From the NCBI RefSeq assembly GCF_014202825.1, contig NZ_JACHHP010000001.1, forward strand, positions 372,001-436,000: DNA of 64,000 bases. The letters run 5' to 3'. This DNA is from Chiayiivirga flava. Lineage in GTDB: Bacteria; Pseudomonadota; Gammaproteobacteria; Xanthomonadales; Xanthomonadaceae. Below the pieces are notes generated by a model. The model ran no database searches. It was not told the DNA's origin and was given only the letters and a program-made list of their open reading frames with translations. Both the position numbers and the translations under genes were made by a program. Of this stretch, positions 57,263-64,000 are shown piece by piece (the first letter of the stretch is position 1; every line of letters begins with the position of its first letter).

Positions 57263-57826
57263 ATGAAGCGCTACTTCTTACTTCTCCTAGCCCTGACGTT
57301 CCCGGTAACGAGTTCTGCCCGCGAGTACATGGGTTATGAGGTCGTCAGTTTCCCGTTCACGCTCGCTGGCGGCGAAGTTGTCAAACTGCCCATTACCGCT
57401 GCAGGGCCCATACCTGCCGAGACCCGAAAGCTGAAGGTTGAGGTAGCTGGATTTTCAGTGGGACCATCAGCGAAGAACCCCAAAGCACCGGTTCTTTCGT
57501 GGCATTTTGGCTTCACAGCCAAGCGCCTGAAACCGCTTGAGTCCGTTGAAATCGCTGAAGTCTTCCCAAGCAAGACGGTCAACACGTTGGTCTTCGATGC
57601 CTCGCCAACACTGGAATCCGGCTACTGGAAAGGTGGGGTGATCGCCGTACCGGCAGGACCACAAACAACGCCATGGCTCTACGACACCGAAGCCTCAATT
57701 TTTGTGTTTCGATTTTCCGTGCGCGAGAAGGGCAAGCGTCCGATTGTCCTGTATCAACCGGCCTGGTTCTCCAAGGAGGCCAAGGATGTCTTTAGGCTCC
57801 AAGTGGCTCGCATCGCGGAAAACTAA
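57263..57826 (+). CDS. Exported hypothetical protein of atypical composition
   Basis: 187 aa, not recognised. Signal peptide MKRYFLLLLALTFPVTSSA, then a probably beta-rich domain (VVSFPFTLAGGEVVKLPI, KLKVEVAGFSVG, ASIFVFRFSVREKGKRPIVLYQ). No Cys pair, no known motif. GC is about 55% by eye against about 70% around it, and codon use is correspondingly looser, suggesting recent acquisition. ATG 57263 starts the signal peptide and GGAG lies 11 bases upstream. Between mfd and the secreted-protein cluster; no operon partner. Confidence 0.75.
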   Translation: MKRYFLLLLALTFPVTSSAREYMGYEVVSFPFTLAGGEVVKLPITAAGPIPAETRKLKVEVAGFSVGPSAKNPKAPVLSWHFGFTAKRLKPLESVEIAEVFPSKTVNTLVFDASPTLESGYWKGGVIAVPAGPQTTPWLYDTEASIFVFRFSVREKGKRPIVLYQPAWFSKEAKDVFRLQVARIAEN

Positions 57827-57854
57827 GTTGTGCGTCGAACAGGATGCGCTTCAG

Positions 57855-57968
57855 CGTGTCCCGGCAGCAGTAGGTGAATGCCGGGATCCACTGACGTTTT
57901 CTGGTTTTTCACGGTGGTCGAACAGAACCGGCAACGCCACTGGGTCCCGGCGTTCGCCGGGACGACGG
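57855..57968. repeat. REP-like inverted pair, family 1, copy E (left arm degenerate)
   Basis: The left arm has an insertion in the palindrome centre (GTCCCGGCAGCAGTAGG...ATGCCGGGAT); the right arm GTCCCGGCGTTCGCCGGGAC is intact. Begins 28 bases after the orphan gene stop. The following 214 bases up to the next gene show nothing else except a short GAGGC tandem at about 57990-58010. Confidence 0.8.
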
Positions 57969-58182
57969 GGGGGGTGGGTGTCTTCGTCGAGGCGAGGCGA
58001 GGCGAGGCAAGTCGACGACGCGGCCGGTGATCCGAGAGTCGTGGAGCTCCAGGCGTCGAACGGCGTGCGCTGAAGCGTCTCCCGGACGTCGGATGCGCTG
58101 CCCCCCGACGGCAGTGTGCGAACGGCGCGACCCCGCGACTCCGAATACCTCGCCCGCGGCGCGCGCCCGACCGGCAGCGCCG

Positions 58183-60708
58183 CTACTCGAACCCGTCGCC
58201 GAACAACACCGGGCCGGGATCGCTGTCCGTCGCGGTGTCGTTTTCCGGGTGGCCATCGTTGGCCAGAATCGCCGTTGCCGTCGCGATCACGCCGCCTGCA
58301 TGCATGGCCGGCACCGATCCGGCAATCGCGAACACCACGCTGCTGCCGGGCACCAACGCCACCGTTTCGTCGACGCCGCCGCTTGCGCCCGCAGCGCAAC
58401 TTGCGCCGCCGAACGCCGTGCAGGTCCAGCGCACGTCGTCCAGCACCGGCGTCGTCGCGAAGGTGACCTGCACCGGCGCGGCGGCGAGCGTGGGACTGTG
58501 ATTGGTGACCGCCAGCACGTAGGTCAAGTCCTGCCCCGGCTGCACGCGCTCGACGCCGTTGGACAGCGCCACACCCACGTCCAGATCGTCATCGACGATC
58601 ACGCCCGCGACCGACATCGGCACCAGCGTCACCGACGCCGGCGCCGCCGTATCGAAGCGCAGCTCGAAGGCGCGGTCGCCCTGCGCGACGGTGTCGCCGA
58701 ACACCGTCACCTCCACCTGCTGCACCTCGCCGGCAATGCCGTCGAACTGCACCGTGCCGGAGGCTGCGGCGTAGTCCTCGCCGGCCACGGCCGTGCCGTC
58801 CTGCGTGTGGAACGGCATCGTCACGCCGCCGGCCACGTCCGCGTCGAGCGTGAGCGTGAACACGAACGTGCTTTCGCCCGCGTCGCCTTCCGCCTGCATC
58901 ACGTCCGACACGGTGATGCGCGCCGCGTCGTCGTCGACGATGACCGCCTGCACCAGCGACGGCGCCACGCCCACCTGCGGCGACGACGCCGCGCCGAGCT
59001 GCAGCGAGAACGTGCGGTCGCCCTGCACCACCGTATCGCCCGGCACACGCACCTGGACGAATTGCACCTCGCCTGCCGCGCCGGCAAATTCCACCGTGCC
59101 GCTTTCGGCAATGTAGTCGACGCCGGCCACGGCGCTGCCATCCACGGTGTGGAACGGCACCGACACCGGACCGGGCAAGGCCGTGTCCAGCGACAGCGCA
59201 AACACGAACAGCGTCTCGCCGGCATCGCCCTCGGCCTGCACCACGCCGCTGGCAGTGATCGTGGCCGGATCGTCGTCGACGATCACACCCTGCACCTGCG
59301 CCGGCAACACCGGCACCTGCGGCAACGAGGCCGGTCCGACCTGCAACGACAACGTGCGATCGGCCTGCGCCACGCGATTGCCGAGCAGCGTCACCGCCAC
59401 CTGCTGCACCTCGCCCGCAGTGCCGGCAAAGGCTACGCTGCCGCTCGCGGCCACGTAATCGGTGCCTGCGATCGCGGACCCGTCGAGCGTCTGGTACGGC
59501 ACGGTGAGCCCGCCCGGCACGGCCGCGGCAAGCGTGAGGTCGAACACCAGGGTGTTGCCGTCCGTGTGGCCTTCGAGCTGCTGCGCGCCGCTCACCACAA
59601 CGGATGCCGATTCGTTATCGACATTGCGCGCCGGGTGCGTGGCATCGAGCCCCGCGAAACAGGCGTCGCCGGTTTGCACGTCGAGCACGAGGTTGTAGTC
59701 GACGATGCCGTCCACCTCCGCGTCGTCGACGCCGCTCAGCGACCAAGGCTGCGGCACGTCCCACGTGGCGGTGGTGAACGTCAGCGTGTCGGCGGACACG
59801 GCGGCCTCGGTGGCATCGTCCACCGCGAATCCCACCGTCACGTCGCCGAGCGGCGGTGCGGCGAGCCGCACGCTGCCGCTGTAGCCGCTGCCGTCCTCGC
59901 CGGTGAGCAGCACCTCCGGCAGCGGCGGATCGAACACCAGCGCGGGCGCGGCGCGCTCCACGCCGGACGCGATCCAGTTCGACGTGGGCCCATCGAGCGC
60001 GAAGTTCACAAGCGTGCCCTGCGCGCCGAAGCCGCTGACATCGGGCAGACCGACGCGGCCCGCGTTGTTTCCGCCCGGCGTGCCCACGTCGAACGCGTAG
60101 TGCGCCGCGAGCGGCGCCTCCGGCACGCAGGTCGACCGCGCGAGCACGCGCACCTGCTCGGGCGTGAGCGTCACCGGCCAGAGGCGGAAATCGTCGAGCG
60201 CGCCCTGCAGCACCTGCGCACCGTCGGTGCGGCTGCCCAGCGTCATCACCCCGTCGGTGCCGGTGCTGGTGTTGCCGCCTGTCGTGAGGGGCAGCGCCTC
60301 GCCGTCGACGTACAGTGCGATCGTCGACGTTGCCGCCTGCCAGGTCGCGGTCACGTGCGACCACGCCGCGCCCGGCGGCAGCGGTCCGAATGCGGCGAAG
60401 GTGACGTTGTTGCGGCGCACATACAGCAACATATTCGTGCCCGACAGCAGCAGCGTGACGCCGGTGGCGGACGACTGCTGCGCAAAAAACACGCGCTGCG
60501 CCGGCACCGAGCCCTCCGAATCGAGCCGCAACCACGTGGACACGGAAAAATCCTGCGTGGAGGTGTCCGCAAACACCGACGGCAGCGGCAACTCGACCCG
60601 ATCGTCCGTGCCGTCGAAATGCAGCGCATTGTCCTGTGCCACCGCCACAGACGCGGCGCACCCCAGCATCGCCGCAAGCCACGGCGCGATTCCTGTCCAG
60701 CGCATCAT
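58183..60708 (-). CDS. Secreted LamG / Calx-beta / DUF11 multidomain protein
   Basis: 841 aa. A signal peptide (LAAMLGCAASVAVAQ) is followed by a LamG/concanavalin-like domain (ALHFDGTDDRVELP, SVSTWLRLDS, VDGEALPL, about 25-190), a linker, three Calx-beta repeats (about 390-720, each with DGSAxAGxDYxxxSGxVxFAGxAGE and VxGDxxxQxDRxxxLQL) and a DUF11/CARDB-like domain (VRPGQDLTYVLAVTNHSP-like, about 740-830). It ends in VLFGDGFE. Probably a surface or extracellular Ca-binding adhesive protein. The GGGGGA ribosome site before ATG 60708 supports the start. Same direction as the SdrD-B-like gene upstream. Confidence 0.85.
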   Translation of the reverse strand: MMRWTGIAPWLAAMLGCAASVAVAQDNALHFDGTDDRVELPLPSVFADTSTQDFSVSTWLRLDSEGSVPAQRVFFAQQSSATGVTLLLSGTNMLLYVRRNNVTFAAFGPLPPGAAWSHVTATWQAATSTIALYVDGEALPLTTGGNTSTGTDGVMTLGSRTDGAQVLQGALDDFRLWPVTLTPEQVRVLARSTCVPEAPLAAHYAFDVGTPGGNNAGRVGLPDVSGFGAQGTLVNFALDGPTSNWIASGVERAAPALVFDPPLPEVLLTGEDGSGYSGSVRLAAPPLGDVTVGFAVDDATEAAVSADTLTFTTATWDVPQPWSLSGVDDAEVDGIVDYNLVLDVQTGDACFAGLDATHPARNVDNESASVVVSGAQQLEGHTDGNTLVFDLTLAAAVPGGLTVPYQTLDGSAIAGTDYVAASGSVAFAGTAGEVQQVAVTLLGNRVAQADRTLSLQVGPASLPQVPVLPAQVQGVIVDDDPATITASGVVQAEGDAGETLFVFALSLDTALPGPVSVPFHTVDGSAVAGVDYIAESGTVEFAGAAGEVQFVQVRVPGDTVVQGDRTFSLQLGAASSPQVGVAPSLVQAVIVDDDAARITVSDVMQAEGDAGESTFVFTLTLDADVAGGVTMPFHTQDGTAVAGEDYAAASGTVQFDGIAGEVQQVEVTVFGDTVAQGDRAFELRFDTAAPASVTLVPMSVAGVIVDDDLDVGVALSNGVERVQPGQDLTYVLAVTNHSPTLAAAPVQVTFATTPVLDDVRWTCTAFGGASCAAGASGGVDETVALVPGSSVVFAIAGSVPAMHAGGVIATATAILANDGHPENDTATDSDPGPVLFGDGFE

Positions 60709-60964
60709 TCCCCCGAAAGTTTTTGCGGTCCGCTCGTTCGAAATACGGAATTGCGTGCCGCAAGCCATCATGCCTCGATCCAGGGAGGCGAAAACGGCCG
60801 TGATCGGCGGCGCACGCCACCTGCCGTTGTTGCAGCGACCCCGCCGGCACGTTGCGGGCCGCACGGTCACGCGGCGGCCACGGTGGCGACGAACGCCGCT
60901 TCCACGGGCAGCGTGGCCTGCCTCGCGCTGGTCCTTTCCGCGCCTGCCCTTGCCGCGTGGGTTC

Positions 60965-62170
60965 TCAGCGCGCCTCGAACTGATCGTCGAACACCGCGTC
61001 GGGATCGAGATTGGCGCGAGCCCGCGCCTCATTGTTGCTCGGCCGCACATCGTGCTGCGGACCGCCGACGTCCGCCGTGGCCGTCAGCACCAGATGCGTG
61101 CCGGCTGGCGGCAGCACGCGTGCGACGAAGCCGAAGGTCAACTCGCTCCCGGCAGGCAGCGAGAACACGCGATCGATCGCGCCACTGCCGGCGGACCCAC
61201 CGCACGTGGCTCCCCCGGCCGCACTGCATTCCCACTCGACATCGCCAAGCCCTGCGGGCACCGGTACACGCAGCCGCACGCTGTCGACGGCGACCGGCTC
61301 CACGTTGTTGTGCAGCCGCACGCTCCACACCATGTCCGAGCCGGGAATCGCCAGCGCGGGCACGCCGACAAACGCCAGCGCCGCGTCGACCGGATTGGCG
61401 AACACCAGTCCCGCGTCGACGACATTCGTCGAAATGAGATTGGATGCCATGACGATCTCATGCACGCCGATGCCGGGCGCGGCGAGCGTGAAATCGCTGT
61501 CCAGCAGGCCATCCGCGGCACCGGCGGGGCTGAGTGCGGCCCCCTCGGGCAGCAGGATGCGAACCTGGTAGGTGGCGGCCACGGGGGCGACCAGAGAATA
61601 GGAGCCGGTGCCGATGCTGTGGTCGCTGTCGTACAGCAGGGAGCCGTCGGCGCTGCGCAGTTCCAGCAACACATCGTCGATGCCCGCTTCCCCGGCATCC
61701 TGTCGACCGTTTCCGTTGCGGTCGTGCCAGACGAAGTTGCCGACCCGCACGTCATACGCATCGAGCCCCGCGTCCACGTGCTCGAACGAACGCGTCATCC
61801 AGAAAGCGCCGGTGCAGGTGGGATTGGCGGGGTCGTCGCCAAAATCGTTGTCGACATCGTCGGGCGCGGCATGTGTCGGCGAAAACCCGTTGTCCCGGCG
61901 CGTGCACAGGCGCACTGTCTGCCCCGCCGCGATGTCGTCGAACCGGTAGGCACCGTCGGCGTCCGTCGACACCGCGGCGAGCTCCAGGCCATCCACGTGC
62001 CGATGCAGGGTCATGCGTTTGCTCGCGATCAGCACTTCGCCGGGCTCGCGCACGCCGTCGCCCTCCGGATCGTCCCAGGCCACGCCGGAAATGCTGTGCG
62101 CCTGGGCCAGGCCGGCGAGCAGGCTTGCGGCCATCCACACTATCGTCGCTGCTGCGGGTAACGGGCGCAT
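60965..62170 (-). CDS. Secreted SdrD-B-like domain protein
   Basis: 401 aa. Signal peptide (MAASLLAGLAQA), then two SdrD B-like (Cna_B/prealbumin-fold) domains: SGVAWDDPEGDGVREPGE and GNFVWHDRNGNGRQDAGEAGIDDVLLELR, each with the Ca-binding DxxGDG/DxNGNG loop, then a DUF11-like domain (SDMVWSVRLHNNVEPV). It ends AVFDDQFEAR, a variant of the FxDGFE motif. GGAGAC precedes ATG 62170. Upstream of and co-directional with the LamG/Calx-beta gene, 256 bases away. Confidence 0.82.
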   Translation of the reverse strand: MRPLPAAATIVWMAASLLAGLAQAHSISGVAWDDPEGDGVREPGEVLIASKRMTLHRHVDGLELAAVSTDADGAYRFDDIAAGQTVRLCTRRDNGFSPTHAAPDDVDNDFGDDPANPTCTGAFWMTRSFEHVDAGLDAYDVRVGNFVWHDRNGNGRQDAGEAGIDDVLLELRSADGSLLYDSDHSIGTGSYSLVAPVAATYQVRILLPEGAALSPAGAADGLLDSDFTLAAPGIGVHEIVMASNLISTNVVDAGLVFANPVDAALAFVGVPALAIPGSDMVWSVRLHNNVEPVAVDSVRLRVPVPAGLGDVEWECSAAGGATCGGSAGSGAIDRVFSLPAGSELTFGFVARVLPPAGTHLVLTATADVGGPQHDVRPSNNEARARANLDPDAVFDDQFEAR

Positions 62171-62386
62171 TGTCGTCTCCTGAGCCGGATGCCGATGCCT
62201 GATATGCAAACGGGCGACTGCAGCAGACATTCGCCTGCGCGTACTGCAAGGAGGCCTGTGAAGCCCGCAGACCTGCAGCGCCCTGCGGCCGCCCGCCTTG
62301 CCGCCCGGCGCCGGTCGATTATGCACCCGCCGACGCCATCGTCCTGCCATCGCGCGTCGCTTGGCGCCCCGCAGCCCGTTTCGCGC

Positions 62387-62403
62387 AAATTTCGACGAAA
62401 TTT
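62387..62403. promoter_or_regulatory. AT-rich palindrome AAATTTC-GAC-GAAATTT
   Basis: A perfect 7-3-7 inverted repeat in the 297-base region between the divergent SdrD-B-like and LVIVD genes, 65 bases before the LVIVD ATG. Striking in 70% GC DNA and the right size for a dimeric repressor. No other feature is evident in this gap. Confidence 0.45.
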
Positions 62404-62467
62404 CACGCCATTTGCAGGCCTTCACGCGGAAGCGGCCGCCAGACTCCGGCCGTTCCCCAGCTAGGCC

Positions 62468-64000
62468 ATGCCCATGCAGCCGACCTCTCCCGTTCGCCCG
62501 CGATTGCCGCAACCCGGCCGGCTCCTGCCACGGCTGGTGCTTGTGCTCGGCCTGCTCCTGTCCGGCGCTGCCGTGGCCGGCACCTGCGAACTCGGCGAAG
62601 GCCGCTGGGGCGGTGGCCCGCCGCAGGACGCCGAGCGCTGGCTCGGCGGGGGCGAGGATCTGCTGCTGGTCGGTGCCGGCGCGGAGCTGGTGGTGTTCGA
62701 TCTCGCCACCCCCACCACGCCGGTGGAGCTCGGTCGCGCCGTGTTGTCGCACCCGGCGGTGAGCGTGGCGGTGTCGGCGGACGGCCAGCTCGCCGCCGTC
62801 TCGGACTGGTTCGACAACGTGACCCTGCTGGACATCGGCAATCGCGCCGCGCCCACCGCGCGCGGGAGCTACGCCTGGGCCGGACTGGAGCAGCCGACCG
62901 GCATGGCGTTCTCGGGCAACCATCTCTACGTGGCCGTACGGACCATCGGCCTTGCCGTACTCGACATCGGCGATCCCGACGCACCCGCGTTCGTCGCCAA
63001 CTCCGACGGCACGCCGACCGATTTCGTCTTCGACGTGGCGCTGCATGGCAACCACGCCTACCTCGGCCAGGGCGCCGACGGCGTGCAGATCGTCGACATC
63101 GGCGACCCGACCCACCCCACCGTGGTGGGCAACGTGGCCGCGTGGACCGACGCCGGCCAGATCGACATCGTCGGCAACCGCGCCTACGTGGCGCGCGGCG
63201 GCTCCGGCGTCGGCATTCTCGATCTCTCCAACCCGGTCGCGCCCGCCCAACTGGGCACGTTCGGCACCGACGGTTATGCCTACGAAACCGCCGTGCTCCC
63301 GGGTGATCGCCTGGCGGTGGCGAACGGCTTCAACGGCACGAAGATCTTCGATATCGCCAACCCCGCGCTGGCCGTGGAGCTGGGCGCGTTCGGCAACAAC
63401 CCGTATCGACTGGTGCCGCTGGGCGATCGCATTTTCTCCGTGCATCCGTTCGCGTCGCGCATCTCGCTCGTCGACGTGCAGACACCGGCCACGCCCACCA
63501 CGCTGGCGAACATCGATTTCGCCGGCCAAAGCCATGCCGTGAGCGCGGGCAACGACCACGTGCTCGTCGCCAACGGCAGCGGTGGCGCCATCATGCTGGA
63601 CACCACCAACCCGGTACAGCCCACGTACGTCGGACGCGTGATGCTGGACGCGCAGCGCGTCGCACACGTGAACGGCCACGGCGTGGTCAGCGCGGGATAC
63701 TCCAGCGCGGTGGACGTGATCGATCCGCAACCGACCGGTCCGGCGATCGTTGCCAGCATCGACAACCAGTTCCAGACCAACGATCTCGTCGGCGCGGACA
63801 ATCGCCTCTACATCGCGTCCGGCGAAGCCGGCGGCCTGCGCATCTACGACATGAGCAACCCGCTGCTGCCGCAGTTCGAGGGCGCGGTGTCGGTGCCCGG
63901 CCAGACCGTGTGGCAGATCGCGGTGGCCGGCGATTTCGCCTACAGCGGCTACATCCTGGCGGACGAAATGCTGGTGATGGACGTGTCCGACCCCGCGGCG
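62468..64000 (+). CDS. Secreted LVIVD-repeat beta-propeller protein, N-terminal part
   Basis: Runs off the right edge with 511 codons visible. A basic N-terminus and hydrophobic core (LPRLVLVLGLLLSGAAVAG) form the signal peptide. Then repeated LVIVD units about 42 residues apart: xxLYVAVxxxGLAVLDIGDPxxPxxV, NHAYLGQGADGVQIVDIGDP, NRAYVARGGSGVGILDLSNP, LYIASGEAGGLRIYDMSNP. LVIVD repeats form beta-propellers of unknown ligand. ATG 62468. Divergent from two other secreted-protein genes; whether its C-terminus carries the FxDGFE motif cannot be seen. Confidence 0.85.
   Translation, partial: MPMQPTSPVRPRLPQPGRLLPRLVLVLGLLLSGAAVAGTCELGEGRWGGGPPQDAERWLGGGEDLLLVGAGAELVVFDLATPTTPVELGRAVLSHPAVSVAVSADGQLAAVSDWFDNVTLLDIGNRAAPTARGSYAWAGLEQPTGMAFSGNHLYVAVRTIGLAVLDIGDPDAPAFVANSDGTPTDFVFDVALHGNHAYLGQGADGVQIVDIGDPTHPTVVGNVAAWTDAGQIDIVGNRAYVARGGSGVGILDLSNPVAPAQLGTFGTDGYAYETAVLPGDRLAVANGFNGTKIFDIANPALAVELGAFGNNPYRLVPLGDRIFSVHPFASRISLVDVQTPATPTTLANIDFAGQSHAVSAGNDHVLVANGSGGAIMLDTTNPVQPTYVGRVMLDAQRVAHVNGHGVVSAGYSSAVDVIDPQPTGPAIVASIDNQFQTNDLVGADNRLYIASGEAGGLRIYDMSNPLLPQFEGAVSVPGQTVWQIAVAGDFAYSGYILADEMLVMDVSDPAA

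Noticed and set aside
58027-61437. 1136-codon plus-strand frame opposite the LamG/Calx-beta gene
   Set aside because: Arg/His-rich shadow; the minus strand has a signal peptide, recognised domains and a ribosome site.

Overview
The window is about 70% GC, densely coded on both strands, and reads as ordinary chromosome of a gammaproteobacterium, most likely order Lysobacterales (Xanthomonadales; Rhodanobacteraceae or Lysobacteraceae). The pointers are a FimX with degenerate signalling domains, Slp lipoproteins, an mtaD-ubiG-phosphatase operon, efp with a divergent epmB, DUF1800/DUF1501 pairs, and an ECF sigma factor overlapping a TPR-type Ser/Thr kinase. The species cannot be named from sequence alone. 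No rRNA, tRNA, CRISPR array, intact insertion sequence or prophage was seen.

Layout. 0-5 kb: tail of an Slp lipoprotein, folE2, then a leftward operon mtaD-ubiG-HAD phosphatase-squalene/phytoene-synthase-like. 5-7 kb: efp and divergent epmB, the beta-lysylation pair of translation factor EF-P. 7-14 kb: fimX and a 1602-residue Ig-repeat autotransporter. 14-23 kb: a transporter/hybrid histidine kinase, then a PHA-depolymerase-like lipoprotein, a TonB receptor and a GntP-type permease that together look like a polyhydroxybutyrate-utilisation locus. 23-27 kb: pssA and rpsO-pnp. 27-31 kb: DUF1800/DUF1501 export pair, rhomboid protease, alkyltransferase-like protein. 31-36 kb: DUF47-PiT phosphate uptake pair behind a Pho-box-like site, CNNM/CorC protein, ExoD-like protein. 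36-46 kb: asnB, a class-A-beta-lactamase-like exported protein, a 2OG oxygenase, accD-glmM, a GNAT and a DUF885 peptidase-like protein. 46-53 kb: rlmJ, a second Slp, a GNAT, and the ECF-kinase pair divergent from an exported delta-60 repeat protein. 53-57 kb: mfd, then a lower-GC island with an integrase-like remnant and an orphan exported protein. 58-64 kb: three large secreted proteins (LamG/Calx-beta/DUF11, SdrD-B-like, LVIVD propeller).

Two patterns cut across the window. (1) Two families of palindromic repeats recur as inverted pairs: five copies of a GTCCCGGC/GCCGGGAC family and four of a GGGAGAAGG family. One copy of the first lies in frame inside mfd and is translated. (2) Five different exported proteins carry a short acidic motif of the form F-x-D-G-F-E, at the very C-terminus in three and just after the signal peptide in two. 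I know of no description of this motif, and it could be a sorting or processing tag.
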